Below are positions 15,292 to 24,197 of a stretch of 64,000 nt of DNA, one piece after another. The DNA is from Mesorhizobium amorphae CCNWGS0123. GTDB lineage: Bacteria; Pseudomonadota; Alphaproteobacteria; Rhizobiales; Rhizobiaceae. The stretch spans positions 3,966,001-4,030,000 of the forward strand of contig NZ_CP015318.1 in the NCBI RefSeq assembly GCF_001686985.1, in the 5' to 3' direction. The notes under the pieces are model-generated. The model did no database searches. It had not been told where the DNA came from and worked only from the letters and a program-made list of their open reading frames with translations. The number at the start of each line of letters is the position of its first letter. The first letter of the stretch is position 1. The translations under genes and the position numbers were made by a program.

Positions 15292-16692
15292 CTACTGTTG
15301 GACGGCGTAGCACGCGATTTTCTTCTTCTTCAAAGCACTGCAGGCGTTCCAGGCGGCGTCCTTTGAACCGAAGCCGCCAAACCGGGCGCGGTAGTAGGTC
15401 ACGCCGTCCTTGTCGAAGGCGACGGTGAAGCCGGCCGCATCGGCCAGGACCTTGGGCGCCTGCTTGCTCGTCTTGTCGAGGAAGGCCTGGGCTTCGGACT
15501 GCTTTGGCGAGGAGGCGACCTGGATCGCCCAGCCCGACGGCACCGAAGCGGTGTTGACCGGGTCGACTGCGGGCGCGGGCGCCGGCTCGGCATAGGCGGC
15601 CACGACTTGCGGCGCCGGAACCTCGGTCGCGGCGGCGACGGCCACCGTCTTGACCTTCTTGATCTGGACGACGGGAGCGATCTCTTCGACGACCGGCGCG
15701 CTGTCTTCCGCCGAGGCAACCGTCGTATCCTCTTCGACCGCCGGCTTTTCATCCGGGGTCGGCGCATCGTGCTTCGGCAGGAACACCTTGGCCAGCGCGC
15801 GGATCGGACTGTCGCCGCCGGCCTTGGCGATCAGGCCGCCGCCGCCGCGGGTCGACGCCCTCGGCATATAGGCGTTGATCAACCCGGCCATCTGGTTGTC
15901 ACGGCTGCGGCCCGAGCTTCCTCCCATCACGACGGCGACGAGGCGGCGGTTGCCATCGGAAACCGACGAGACGAGGTTGAAGCCGGAGGCGCGGGTGTAA
16001 CCGGTCTTGATGCCGTCGACGCCCTTGATGCGGCCGAGCAGGCGATTGTGACCGTTGATGCGCTGGCGACCATAGAGGAAGGAGCGCTGCGAGAAATAGC
16101 CGTAATACTGGGGGAAGTGCTCCCTGAGCGCTATGCCAAGCATCGCCATGTCGTGGGCGGTGGTGAACTGGCCGGGATCGGGCAGGCCGTTGGCGTTGCG
16201 GAACACAGTGCCGTTCATGCCGAGTTGGCGCGCCTTGGCCGTCATCATGCGGGCGAAATCGGGCTCGCTGCCGCCAAGCAGTTCGCCGAGCGCGGTCGCC
16301 GAATCATTGGCCGATTTGGTCACCATCGACAGGATGGCCGTCTCCACCGAAACCGAGCGGCCGGCTTTCACACCGAGCTTCGTCGGCGGCTCGGCCGCGG
16401 CACGGGCCGAAAACGGCACAGGCGTGTTCTTGCTGATCCGACCTTTGGCCAGCGCCTCGAAGGTCAGATAAAGCGTCATCATCTTGGTCAGCGAGGCGGG
16501 GTAGCGCCGGCCGTTCGCGTCGGACGAATAGAGCACCTTGCCGGTCTTGGCATCGACGACGATGGCCGCGGACTTGGCCGCCATCGACGAGGCCACGTCG
16601 CCGAGGACGACCGCCATCGCCAAAGCGACGATCATGACCGCCCTGAAGGAGATTGAGGATTTGGAGACGAAGCCCGACCACGCCTGACGCAC
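15292..16692 (-). CDS. D-alanyl-D-alanine carboxypeptidase (PBP5/DacF type) with SPOR domain
   Basis: The 466-residue exported penicillin-binding protein trims the terminal D-Ala of peptidoglycan stem peptides. It has a signal peptide (about 1-39, ending SSMAA), the catalytic SxxK (SLTK), SxN (SAN) and KTG (KTGYT) motifs, then a long Pro/Ala/Val/Glu-rich linker and a C-terminal SPOR domain (about 390-466) that binds denuded septal glycan. That suggests action at the division site. GTG 16692 follows GGGAAG with good spacing. It is divergent from the phasin gene. Confidence 0.94.
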   Translation of the reverse strand: MRQAWSGFVSKSSISFRAVMIVALAMAVVLGDVASSMAAKSAAIVVDAKTGKVLYSSDANGRRYPASLTKMMTLYLTFEALAKGRISKNTPVPFSARAAAEPPTKLGVKAGRSVSVETAILSMVTKSANDSATALGELLGGSEPDFARMMTAKARQLGMNGTVFRNANGLPDPGQFTTAHDMAMLGIALREHFPQYYGYFSQRSFLYGRQRINGHNRLLGRIKGVDGIKTGYTRASGFNLVSSVSDGNRRLVAVVMGGSSGRSRDNQMAGLINAYMPRASTRGGGGLIAKAGGDSPIRALAKVFLPKHDAPTPDEKPAVEEDTTVASAEDSAPVVEEIAPVVQIKKVKTVAVAAATEVPAPQVVAAYAEPAPAPAVDPVNTASVPSGWAIQVASSPKQSEAQAFLDKTSKQAPKVLADAAGFTVAFDKDGVTYYRARFGGFGSKDAAWNACSALKKKKIACYAVQQ

Positions 16693-16886
16693 TGATACTT
16701 CCCTTGAATTTCATTGCCTTGGAGGCGGCAAAGGGACCTGCCTCGCTTCCGGCCAAACTATCGCGGTCGGCGTTACCAATCCGTTTATGGTAACCGCCGC
16801 GTTCACCATTTTCTTTGCGTTTGAGCCTCCCTTTATTCGAATTTTAGCCATTGCCGGTGCAGCGGCGCCTGAAAAAAGGCAGAAAC

Positions 16887-16931
16887 TTGACTTTTGTGCA
16901 GCGCACAATATATTCATCGTGCATTGCACAA
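16887..16931 (+). promoter_or_regulatory. Phasin promoter with two GTGC-N3-GCAC palindromes
   Basis: A good sigma70-type promoter reads TTGACT (16887-16892), 16-base spacer, TATATT (16909-16914). The spacer contains a perfect dyad TTGTGC-AGC-GCACAA (16894-16908). A second dyad GTGC-ATT-GCAC lies at 16919-16929, 23 bases centre to centre, covering the likely transcription start. GC-rich TGC dyads of this kind are known operators for PhaR-type repressors of polyhydroxyalkanoate granule genes; assignment to PhaR is inference. Confidence 0.65.
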
Positions 16932-16976
16932 GGGCGCCCGGGGCTAAAGGGCGTTTCAACCAAAGGGAAACGTGAA

Positions 16977-17306
16977 ATGACCCAGACCTATGAGGACTTC
17001 AGCAAATACGGCAAAGAGTTTGCCGACACCGGATTGAAGAGCTTCGCTTCCCTCTCGAAGGGTGCGCAGGCGATCGCCACCGAGGCTGGCGAGTACACCA
17101 AGAAGAGCTTCGAAGCGGGCAGCGCCGCGTTCGAGAAGCTGTTTTCGGCCAAGTCGCTGGACAAGGCGATCGAGATCCAGTCCGACTACGCCAAGCAGAG
17201 CTACGAGAGCTTCGTCGCCGAAGCCACCAAGATCGGCGACCTCTATGCCGAGCTCGCCAAGGAAGCCTACAAGCCGTTCGAATCGATCGTCGCCAAGGCG
17301 AAGTAA
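16977..17306 (+). CDS. Phasin family protein
   Basis: The 109-residue amphipathic, Lys/Ala/Glu-rich helical protein (TYEDFSKYGKEFADTGLKSF, then AIEIQSDYAKQSYESFVAEATKIGDLYAELAKEAYKPFE) is a phasin: it coats polyhydroxyalkanoate granules. There is no signal peptide. ATG 16977 opens the conserved region and follows AAGGG; an open frame continues upstream only through the promoter. It is followed by a strong terminator, so it is monocistronic and probably highly expressed when granules form. Confidence 0.94.
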   Translation: MTQTYEDFSKYGKEFADTGLKSFASLSKGAQAIATEAGEYTKKSFEAGSAAFEKLFSAKSLDKAIEIQSDYAKQSYESFVAEATKIGDLYAELAKEAYKPFESIVAKAK

Positions 17307-17353
17307 TTTCGTCCGACGGCACTGAAAAACCGGCCTGCGGGCCTGCAGGACAG

Positions 17354-17384
17354 ACCCGGTCGCGGATGCGCGGCCGGGTTTTTT
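17354..17384 (+). terminator. Rho-independent terminator after the phasin gene
   Basis: A GC-rich stem, ACCCGG...CCGGGT with inner pairs CGCG/GCGCG, is followed by six T residues. Confidence 0.8.
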
Positions 17385-17583
17385 CATGCCCGGTTCAATT
17401 CCGGGGCTTTATGTCCTCACGATTTTCAAAATCGCTCAAGTTTGCCCACCTAGCCATATTGTCAGCTAACCAGAAGGGCTTAAAATCGTCCATCGAACAC
17501 CTACATGTCGAACTCGCATGGGGATTCGAAAGAGGCAGGACTACGTGACGATCGGTTTGACTGCCACGGCAGGCGTGGTGCGG

Positions 17584-17910
17584 ATGCAAAGTGACGGCGA
17601 CGGCAACGAGGCCGGTCGCGGCACTGCCGTTATCACGCGCACCAAGACCAAGACCAAGAAGCCCAGCCTATACCGGGTCCTAATCCTCAACGACGACTAC
17701 ACGCCCATGGAGTTCGTGGTTCACGTCCTGGAGCGTTTTTTCCAGAAGGACCGCGAAGCCGCCACACGCATCATGCTTCATGTTCACAATCATGGAGTGG
17801 GCGAGTGCGGGGTCTATACATTCGAGGTGGCCGAGACCAAAGTGTCCCAGGTCATGGATTTTGCACGACAGAATCAGCATCCGCTGCAATGCGTGATGGA
17901 GAAGAAGTGA
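17584..17910 (+). CDS. clpS: ATP-dependent Clp protease adaptor ClpS
   Basis: ClpS is the N-degron adaptor that delivers proteins with bulky hydrophobic N-terminal residues to ClpAP. The core [20 protein letters not shown], the [19 protein letters not shown] strand and C-terminal [13 protein letters not shown] are characteristic; the D-D-Y/T-P and His residues shape the N-end-rule pocket. The product has 108 residues from ATG 17584; GTG 17545, after GAGGCAGG, would add 13 residues and cannot be excluded. It lies six bases upstream of clpA, an arrangement that fits cotranscription. Confidence 0.95.
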
Positions 17911-17916
17911 GGTAAC

Positions 17917-20385
17917 ATGCCGGCTTTCTCCCAAGGCCTGGAAAAGGCGCTTCACCAGGCGCTGACGCTCGCCAATGAGCGGCACCATGAATATGCAACG
18001 CTCGAACACCTGCTGCTCGCGCTGATCGACGATACCGAGGCGGCCGCCGTCATGCGCGCCTGCAATGTCGATCTCGACGAGCTGAAGCACACCGTTCTCA
18101 CCTACATCGACACGGAGCTCGACAATCTCGTTACCGGCTACGACGAAGACTCCAAGCCAACCGCCGGTTTCCAGCGCGTCATCCAGCGCGCCGTCATCCA
18201 CGTGCAGTCGTCGGGTCGCGAGGAAGTATCCGGCGCCAACGTGCTCGTCGCCATCTTCGCCGAGCGCGAGAGCCACGCCGCCTATTTCCTGCAGGAACAG
18301 CAGATGACCCGCTACGACGCGGTCAACTACATCTCGCACGGCATCGCCAAGCGCCCAGGCGCCTCGGAGAGCCGCACCCCGCGCGGCGCCGATGACGAGC
18401 AGGGCGGCCCGAACGGCGCCGAGCCGCAGGAGGAGAACGGCAAGAAGAAGCAGCAGCAGGACGCGCTGACCGCCTATTGCGTCAACCTCAACAACAAGGC
18501 CAAGGCCGGCAAGATCGACCCGCTGATCGGCCGCGAGAGCGAGATCAACCGCACCATCCAGGTGCTGTGCCGCCGCTCCAAGAACAACCCGCTCTACGTT
18601 GGCGATCCCGGCGTCGGCAAGACGGCGATCGCCGAAGGTCTGGCCAAGCGCATCGTCGAAGGCGATGTGCCGGAAGTGCTGCACAACGCCACCATCTTTG
18701 CGCTGGACATGGGCACGCTGCTCGCCGGCACCCGCTATCGCGGCGATTTCGAGGAGCGGCTGAAGCAGGTCGTCAAGGAGCTCGAGGATTATCCGGGCGC
18801 CGTGCTGTTCATCGACGAGATCCACACCGTGATCGGGGCAGGGGCGACGTCGGGCGGCGCCATGGACGCATCGAACCTTCTGAAGCCCGCGCTGTCGACC
18901 GGCGCCATCCGCTGCATCGGCTCGACCACCTACAAGGAGTTCCGCCAGTTCTTCGAGAAGGATCGCGCGCTGGTGCGGCGCTTCCAGAAGATCGACGTCA
19001 ACGAGCCGACCATCGAGGACGCCATCGAGATCATGAAGGGCCTGAAGCCCTATTTCGAGGAGTTCCACAAGGTCCGCTACACGAGCGAGGCGATCAAGGC
19101 CTCGGTCGAGCTGTCGGCGCGCTACATCAACGACCGCAAGCTGCCGGACAAGGCGATCGACGTGATCGATGAGACCGGCGCCTCGCAGATGCTGGTGCCG
19201 GAGGCCAAGCGCAAGAAGACCATCGGCATCAAGGAGATCGAAGCGACGATCGCCACCATGGCGCGCATCCCGCCGAAGACGGTTTCGGCTGACGACGAGA
19301 AGGTGCTGCAGGGCCTCGACATCGAGCTGAAGCGCGTCGTCTACGGCCAGGATACCGCGATCACCGCGCTGACCTCGGCGATCAAGCTGGCACGTGCCGG
19401 CCTGCGCGAACCGGAAAAGCCGATCGGGTCTTACCTGTTCTCCGGCCCGACCGGCGTCGGCAAGACCGAAGTGGCAAAGCAGCTCGCCGCCTCGCTCGGT
19501 GTCGAGCTGATCCGCTTCGACATGTCGGAATATATGGAACGCCACACCGTCTCGCGGCTGATCGGCGCGCCTCCCGGCTATGTCGGCTTCGACCAGGGCG
19601 GCCTGCTGACCGACGGCGTCGACCAACATCCGCACTGCGTGCTGCTGCTCGACGAGGTCGAGAAGGCGCATCCGGACCTGTTCAACATCCTGTTGCAGGT
19701 CATGGACCACGGCAAGCTGACCGACCACAACGGCAAGCAGATCGACTTCCGCAATGTCATCCTGATCATGACCACCAATGCGGGCGCGTCCGACGCACAG
19801 CGCGCGGCGATCGGCTTCGGTTCGACCAAGCGTGAAGGCGACGATGTCGAGGCGATCAACCGGCTGTTCACGCCGGAGTTCCGCAATCGCCTCGATGCGA
19901 TCATCCCGTTCGGCTCGCTGCCGGTGCCGGTCATCCATCAGGTGGTGCAGAAGTTCGTCATGCAGCTGGAGGCCCAGCTTTCCGAGCGTGGTGTCACCTT
20001 CGACCTGTCGCCCGAGGCGATCTCGTGGCTGGCGGACAAGGGCTATGACGAGCGCATGGGCGCGCGTCCGCTCGGTCGCGTCATCCAGGAGCACATCAAG
20101 AAGCCGCTGGCCGACGAGGTGCTGTTCGGCAAGCTGAAGAAGGGCGGCACGGTGCGCGTCACCGTCGAGAAGAAGGAAACCGGAGAGACCGGCCTGAAGC
20201 TCGAATCGCTGGCCGACGAAGCGCCGGTGAAGCCGAAGAAGGAAGAACTGGACGAGGCGCCGAAGGTACGCAAGGCCGTGGCCAAGAAGCCCGCCGCGAA
20301 AAAGGTGGTGGCGCAGAAGCCGGAGCCGAAGGGCAAGGACGGTGGCAAGCGCAGCCTGGTGCCGCAATTGCCACGCAAAGGCTGA
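17917..20385 (+). CDS. clpA: ATP-dependent Clp protease ATP-binding subunit ClpA
   Basis: ClpA is the hexameric AAA+ unfoldase of ClpAP. Seen in order: the N domain (1-150), first AAA+ module with Walker A GDPGVGKT (229-236) and Walker B LFIDEIHT, second module with GPTGVGKT (about 510) and LLLDEVEKAHPD, and the ClpP-binding IGFG-type loop (AAIGFGSTK). At 822 residues it is longer than E. coli ClpA (758); the excess is mostly a Lys/Ala/Pro/Glu-rich C-terminal tail of about 55 residues (from near 768). GAGG precedes the ATG, and a strong terminator follows. Confidence 0.97.
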   Translation: MPAFSQGLEKALHQALTLANERHHEYATLEHLLLALIDDTEAAAVMRACNVDLDELKHTVLTYIDTELDNLVTGYDEDSKPTAGFQRVIQRAVIHVQSSGREEVSGANVLVAIFAERESHAAYFLQEQQMTRYDAVNYISHGIAKRPGASESRTPRGADDEQGGPNGAEPQEENGKKKQQQDALTAYCVNLNNKAKAGKIDPLIGRESEINRTIQVLCRRSKNNPLYVGDPGVGKTAIAEGLAKRIVEGDVPEVLHNATIFALDMGTLLAGTRYRGDFEERLKQVVKELEDYPGAVLFIDEIHTVIGAGATSGGAMDASNLLKPALSTGAIRCIGSTTYKEFRQFFEKDRALVRRFQKIDVNEPTIEDAIEIMKGLKPYFEEFHKVRYTSEAIKASVELSARYINDRKLPDKAIDVIDETGASQMLVPEAKRKKTIGIKEIEATIATMARIPPKTVSADDEKVLQGLDIELKRVVYGQDTAITALTSAIKLARAGLREPEKPIGSYLFSGPTGVGKTEVAKQLAASLGVELIRFDMSEYMERHTVSRLIGAPPGYVGFDQGGLLTDGVDQHPHCVLLLDEVEKAHPDLFNILLQVMDHGKLTDHNGKQIDFRNVILIMTTNAGASDAQRAAIGFGSTKREGDDVEAINRLFTPEFRNRLDAIIPFGSLPVPVIHQVVQKFVMQLEAQLSERGVTFDLSPEAISWLADKGYDERMGARPLGRVIQEHIKKPLADEVLFGKLKKGGTVRVTVEKKETGETGLKLESLADEAPVKPKKEELDEAPKVRKAVAKKPAAKKVVAQKPEPKGKDGGKRSLVPQLPRKG

Positions 20386-20407
20386 CAAGCTTCCGAGTCA
20401 AATAGTC

Positions 20408-20436
20408 AAAAAGCCCCGGCAACGGGGCTTTTTTCG
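20408..20436 (+). terminator. Rho-independent terminator after clpA
   Basis: AAGCCCC (20411-20417) pairs with GGGGCTT (20424-20430) and is followed by a run of T. Confidence 0.9.
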
Positions 20437-20454
20437 TTGGTAGGAGGATGCCGC

Positions 20455-21078
20455 GTGGAAATCGGGCAAATCATCGTTCTGAACGGCGCACCGCGATCGG
20501 GAAAGTCGAGCATTGTCCAGGTGATCCAGGAGACGTTCGACGGCGCCTGGATGAATCTGGGCGTCGACGTTTATGCACGGATCACCCCGCCAGGCTATCG
20601 TCCCGGCATCGGCCTGCGTCCCGGGGGAGAGCGTGCCGATCTTGAAATCTACCTGCCCCAATTCTACGCCGCACTCTATGAATCGATTGCCGCCCATAGC
20701 CGGGCGGGACTGAATGTCGTCGCCGATGTCGGTCACCACGACGCCTATTCGAAGCCGCTCAACATACTTGCCGATTGCGCCCGGCGGCTCGCCGGCCTGC
20801 CGGCGCTTTTCGTCGGCGTTCGCTGCCCGATCGAGATCATCCTTGAAAGGCGCGCGCAGACTTCCGCGGAGGGCTATGTGACGGGATCGCGTGATGATCC
20901 GGCACCGCTGCCGGTCCGCCTGTGGCAGGACGAGGTGCACAAACCCGGCATTTACGATCTGGAGGTCGATACGTCGAAGCTAAGCCCGGCTGCTTGCGCC
21001 GAGGCAATCCGGCAACGGCTCGACGCCGGGCCGGAGGCGACGGCCTTCCGGAGACTGGCGCAAATGCGCGCCGACTGA
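20455..21078 (+). CDS. Chloramphenicol phosphotransferase-like P-loop kinase
   Basis: The 207-residue protein has a P-loop at the N terminus (GAPRSGKSS, residues 11-19), an LGVDVY segment at the expected acceptor-site position, and a LFVGVRCPIEIILERR strand with a lid-like Arg-rich helix. This is the layout of the CPT family (3'-O-chloramphenicol phosphotransferase-like). The natural substrate in rhizobia is unknown, so it should not be read as a resistance gene. GTG 20455 is seven bases after AGGAGG, which decides the start. Confidence 0.85.
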   Translation: MEIGQIIVLNGAPRSGKSSIVQVIQETFDGAWMNLGVDVYARITPPGYRPGIGLRPGGERADLEIYLPQFYAALYESIAAHSRAGLNVVADVGHHDAYSKPLNILADCARRLAGLPALFVGVRCPIEIILERRAQTSAEGYVTGSRDDPAPLPVRLWQDEVHKPGIYDLEVDTSKLSPAACAEAIRQRLDAGPEATAFRRLAQMRAD

Positions 21079-21091
21079 ACCCGCCGTGAGA

Positions 21092-21517
21092 CTAGCCGCC
21101 GAGTGCTGCCCGGATCTTGCCGGCGTTTTCGGCGAGCACTTCCGGCTTCTCCATCTGCCCGGAATGTGGCTTCAGCAGCACGCCGTCGAAGCGCGGGATC
21201 ACATGGACATGGAGGTGGTAGACGCTCTGCCCCGACGCCGGTTCGTTGAACTGCATGAGGGTGACGCCGTCGGCATTGAAGGCCTTCTTCACCGCCACCG
21301 CCACTTTCTGGACGACCGCAAACAGCGGTCCGAATGTTGACGGATCGGCATCGAGAATGTTGCGCGACGGCGCCTTCGGCACCACCAGCGTGTGGCCGAT
21401 CCCTTGTGGCATCACATCCATGAAGGCGACGACCGCATCGTCCTCGTAGATACGGTACGACGGGATCTCGCCGCGCAAGATTTTCGCGAAAATGTTGCCG
21501 GGATCGTAGTCGGCCAT
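21092..21517 (-). CDS. HIT family nucleotide hydrolase/transferase
   Basis: The 141-residue histidine-triad protein has H101-L-H103-V-H105 within YHLHVHVIPRF, preceded by GHTLVVPKAP. HIT proteins of the Hint/HinT branch cleave nucleoside phosphoramidates or acyl-adenylates. ATG 21517 follows GGAGGGC and begins the conserved MADYDPGNIFAKILRGEIP. It is convergent with the CPT-like gene and downstream of the FemAB-like gene on the same strand by about 80 bases. Confidence 0.94.
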   Translation of the reverse strand: MADYDPGNIFAKILRGEIPSYRIYEDDAVVAFMDVMPQGIGHTLVVPKAPSRNILDADPSTFGPLFAVVQKVAVAVKKAFNADGVTLMQFNEPASGQSVYHLHVHVIPRFDGVLLKPHSGQMEKPEVLAENAGKIRAALGG

Positions 21518-21596
21518 GGCGTGCCCTCCAGATAATTGTCCAGCCCGTTTAGCGAAGCCGCCATCGCGCGGCAAGGCAACGCCGGCCAGGCTTCAG

Positions 21597-22811
21597 CTAT
21601 TCCGCCAGGTCCTTGCGGAATGGCGTGTGGTCCTCGAGATATTCGCCCATCCGCTCCACTTCGCGGCGTTCCCGCCTGAGATAGTCGGCCACCGCGTTGC
21701 GCAGGCCGGGATGCGCGATGTAGTGCGCCGAATGCATGGTCACCGGACGATAGCCGCGCGCCAGCTTGTGCTCGCCTTGCGCGCCAGCCTCGACCACCTT
21801 CAGCTTGCGCTCGATGGCGAAGTCGATCGCCTGGTGGTAGCAGACCTCGAAATGCAGGAACGGGTGGTCCTCGATGCAGCCCCAGTTGCGCCCGTAGAGC
21901 GCATCGGAGCCGATGAAGTTGATGGCGCCGGCAATGTAGCGCCCGTTGCGTTTTGCCATGACCAGCAGGATGTCGTCGGCCATCCGCTCGCCGATCAGCG
22001 AGAAGAATTCGCGGTTGAGGTACGGCCGGCCCCATTTCCGGCTGCCGGTATCCGTGTAGAAGGCGAAAAAATCGTCCCAGGCCTTTTCGGTCAGATCCTT
22101 GCCGGTAAGCCAGTCGATCGAGATGCCGTCGGCCAGCGCTTCGCGCCGCTCCTTCTTCATCGCCTTGCGCTTGCGCGAGGCGAGGGTGGCCAGAAAGTCG
22201 TCGTAGCTCGAAAAGCCTTCATTGAAAAAATGGAACTGCTGGTCGGTGCGGTGCAGGAAACCTGCCGCCTCCAGCGTCGCGACATCGCTCTCGCCGGCGA
22301 AGGTGACATGCGCGGAGGACACGCCGAGCTTGTCGGTCACCATCTTGAGACCAGCGGCAAGGCCGGCCTTCACCGCATCTTCGTCTTCACCCTTGCCGAC
22401 CAGCAGGCGAGGGCCTGTGACCGGCGTGAACGGCACAGCACTTTGCAGCTTCGGATAGTAGCGCCCGCCGGCGCGCTCAAAGGCATCCGACCAGCCATGG
22501 TCGAAGACATATTCGCCCTGGCTGTGCGATTTCAGATAGCAGGGCACGGCCCCGAGCAGCCTGCCTTGCGCGGTCTCCAGCCTGAGGTGATGGCCCTGCC
22601 AGCCGGTGCGTCGCACGGCGCAGCCGGAATCCTCCAGCGCGCTCAGAAAAGCGTATGAAACGAGAGGGTTGTAGCCATTTCCTGCATCGCCGCGGGTAGT
22701 GCCGGCGAAGCCGTTCCACTCATCGCAGGTGAAGGCGCCGATGCCGGCGGCGACACGGATCGAAAACTCCGCATTCGCCGTTTGCCCATCGCCGTCGTCA
22801 CCCTGATCCAT
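21597..22811 (-). CDS. GNAT/FemAB-like protein of the COG3146 (DUF482) family
   Basis: The 404-residue protein carries a double-GNAT layout: N-terminal region with YNPLVSYAFLSALEDSG, YLKSHSQGEYVFDHGW and FTPVTGPRLL, then KRKAMKKERR, FYTDTGSRKWGRPYLN and AGAINFIGSDALYGRNWG. These match COG3146, often labelled peptidogalycan biosynthesis or GNAT; its enzymatic role is unproven. The gene is followed by the HIT gene on the same strand, a neighbourhood common in alphaproteobacteria (recalled). Start ATG 22811 opens a short acidic leader. Confidence 0.88.
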   Translation of the reverse strand: MDQGDDGDGQTANAEFSIRVAAGIGAFTCDEWNGFAGTTRGDAGNGYNPLVSYAFLSALEDSGCAVRRTGWQGHHLRLETAQGRLLGAVPCYLKSHSQGEYVFDHGWSDAFERAGGRYYPKLQSAVPFTPVTGPRLLVGKGEDEDAVKAGLAAGLKMVTDKLGVSSAHVTFAGESDVATLEAAGFLHRTDQQFHFFNEGFSSYDDFLATLASRKRKAMKKERREALADGISIDWLTGKDLTEKAWDDFFAFYTDTGSRKWGRPYLNREFFSLIGERMADDILLVMAKRNGRYIAGAINFIGSDALYGRNWGCIEDHPFLHFEVCYHQAIDFAIERKLKVVEAGAQGEHKLARGYRPVTMHSAHYIAHPGLRNAVADYLRRERREVERMGEYLEDHTPFRKDLAE

Positions 22812-22852
22812 GAGGCTTATTTAAGCTCCCTATGGGGCCGTGCAAGCCTGGA

Positions 22853-23581
22853 TCACGCCACCTTTACGAGATCGGGTTCAAAACCTTCGAAGGTCATCTG
22901 GTCGGCGTATCTGAAGGTGAGGTCCACCGCCGGCTGGTCGTGCACGGTCCAGGTGATGACAGGCATTTTCAGCCGCTCGCGCACGAAACTGACGAACTGG
23001 TTCGGCAAGTCGCCCGCGGCATAGGAGGTGAAGGCGATGTCATGCGCCAGCATCGAGAAATGCGCTTCGATCAGCTGATTGTCCTTGCCATAGGCTGTCA
23101 GTCCGCCGGGGATGCCGGCCGCGTGTTTCGGAAAGTCGCGGATCAGCCAGTGGTCGAACGACATGATCGCGGCCTTGCCCCTGTAGCGCCTGAGCATCTT
23201 GCCAACACTCTCCACCAGGCCCTGGTCGTGACCGGGAACGCCCTTCAGTTCGACGACCAGCGGCACGCGGCCGTCGACCAGATCGAGCGCCTGCTGCAAC
23301 GTCGGCACGTGATCCGATGTGCCGCCGACCTTCAAAGTCGTCAGCTCGGCTGCTGTGCGCTGCCAGACGAAACCGTCCTGGCCGGTCAGCCGCTTGAGGT
23401 CGCCGTCATGGATGACGACGGGGATACGGTCCGACGACAGGTGCACGTCGCACTCGATCGCATAGCCGCGTTCGGCTGCGGCTTCGAAGGCCGACAGCGT
23501 GTTTTCCCAACGCGCCTTGTTCATGTCGTGGAAGCCGCGGTGCGCGACAGGGCGGGCCGTCAGCCAGGAAAGATCGGTCAT
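22853..23581 (-). CDS. Glycerophosphodiester phosphodiesterase family protein
   Basis: The 242-residue TIM-barrel protein has the GDPD signature: PVAHRGFHDMNK with catalytic His, ENTLSAFEAA, IECDVHLSSD with metal-binding Glu/Asp, and PVVIHD. A second small motif is LVVELKG. It would hydrolyse glycerophosphodiesters to glycerol-3-phosphate and alcohol. There is no signal peptide, so a cytosolic role is likely. It starts 13 bases after the ridA stop and is probably cotranscribed with it. Confidence 0.93.
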   Translation of the reverse strand: MTDLSWLTARPVAHRGFHDMNKARWENTLSAFEAAAERGYAIECDVHLSSDRIPVVIHDGDLKRLTGQDGFVWQRTAAELTTLKVGGTSDHVPTLQQALDLVDGRVPLVVELKGVPGHDQGLVESVGKMLRRYRGKAAIMSFDHWLIRDFPKHAAGIPGGLTAYGKDNQLIEAHFSMLAHDIAFTSYAAGDLPNQFVSFVRERLKMPVITWTVHDQPAVDLTFRYADQMTFEGFEPDLVKVA

Positions 23582-23594
23582 GGTTTCGTCTGCT

Positions 23595-24059
23595 CTATTC
23601 GACTTCGAAGATCGCTTCGATTTCCACTGCGGCATTAAGCGGCAGCGAGGCGGTGCCGACGGCGGAGCGTGCATGCTTGCCGCGCTCGCCAAGTGCTGCG
23701 ACCAGAAAATCGGAAGCGCCGTTGGCGACCAGATGCTGTTCGAAGAAATCCGGCGCCGATGCGACGAAGACGGTGATTTTCACCACGCGGCGGATCTTCT
23801 CGAGATCGCCGAGTGCCGCCTTGGCTTGCGCCAAAATGTTGATCGCGCAGTATTTTGCATCTTCCTTGCCGGCCGCCGTGTCGACGTCGCGGCCAAGCAG
23901 GCCGCTCGCCTGCAGCTTGCCGTCCTTGAGCGGCAACTGCCCGGCGGTGAACAGCATGTTGCCTGTTCGGCAATAGGGCACATAGTTGGCGGCGGGCGCG
24001 GCGGCGACGGGAATCGTCACGCCGAGATCGCTTAGCCGCTTTTCGATTGTTTCACTCAT
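23595..24059 (-). CDS. RidA family protein (YjgF/YER057c/UK114)
   Basis: The 154-residue protein has the RidA fold hallmarks PYCRTGNMLFTAGQLPLKDG, CAINILAQAKAALGDLEKI, VKITVFVASAPDF and RSAVGTASLPLNAAVEIEAIFE. It belongs to the longer subgroup (about 150 residues). RidA proteins hydrolyse reactive enamine/imine intermediates; in the longer subgroup the catalytic Arg is sometimes altered, so deaminase activity is not assured. RARSAVG supplies the expected Arg region here. It is upstream of GDPD in a two-gene unit. Confidence 0.93.
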   Translation of the reverse strand: MSETIEKRLSDLGVTIPVAAAPAANYVPYCRTGNMLFTAGQLPLKDGKLQASGLLGRDVDTAAGKEDAKYCAINILAQAKAALGDLEKIRRVVKITVFVASAPDFFEQHLVANGASDFLVAALGERGKHARSAVGTASLPLNAAVEIEAIFEVE

Positions 24060-24197
24060 CGTATTTCCCTATTGCTTGAAGACGCCGCGCGGGCCGGGCC
24101 GAAATTGCTATTTTTGCCTCGCTTCCGCCATGACTTTTTTTAAGCTGGACCATCTTTCCCTGCGGCCTGCCATCAGCCGCGACGATCGGAGCACCAT

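Noticed and set aside
15292..16692. SPOR-domain carboxypeptidase as a fusion artefact
   Set aside because: The linker is continuous and low-complexity, a usual design for septal PBP5-type enzymes in alphaproteobacteria.
17680..20388. Very long open frame antisense to clpA, also long antisense frames opposite pyrG (61096-62706) and the AidB-like gene (2004-3632)
   Set aside because: They mirror high-GC codon bias of strongly conserved genes; their translations are His/Arg/Asp-rich and show no family motifs.
20455..21078. Chloramphenicol resistance gene
   Set aside because: Only the CPT-like kinase fold is visible; the family is common in soil bacteria and resistance cannot be inferred from sequence.
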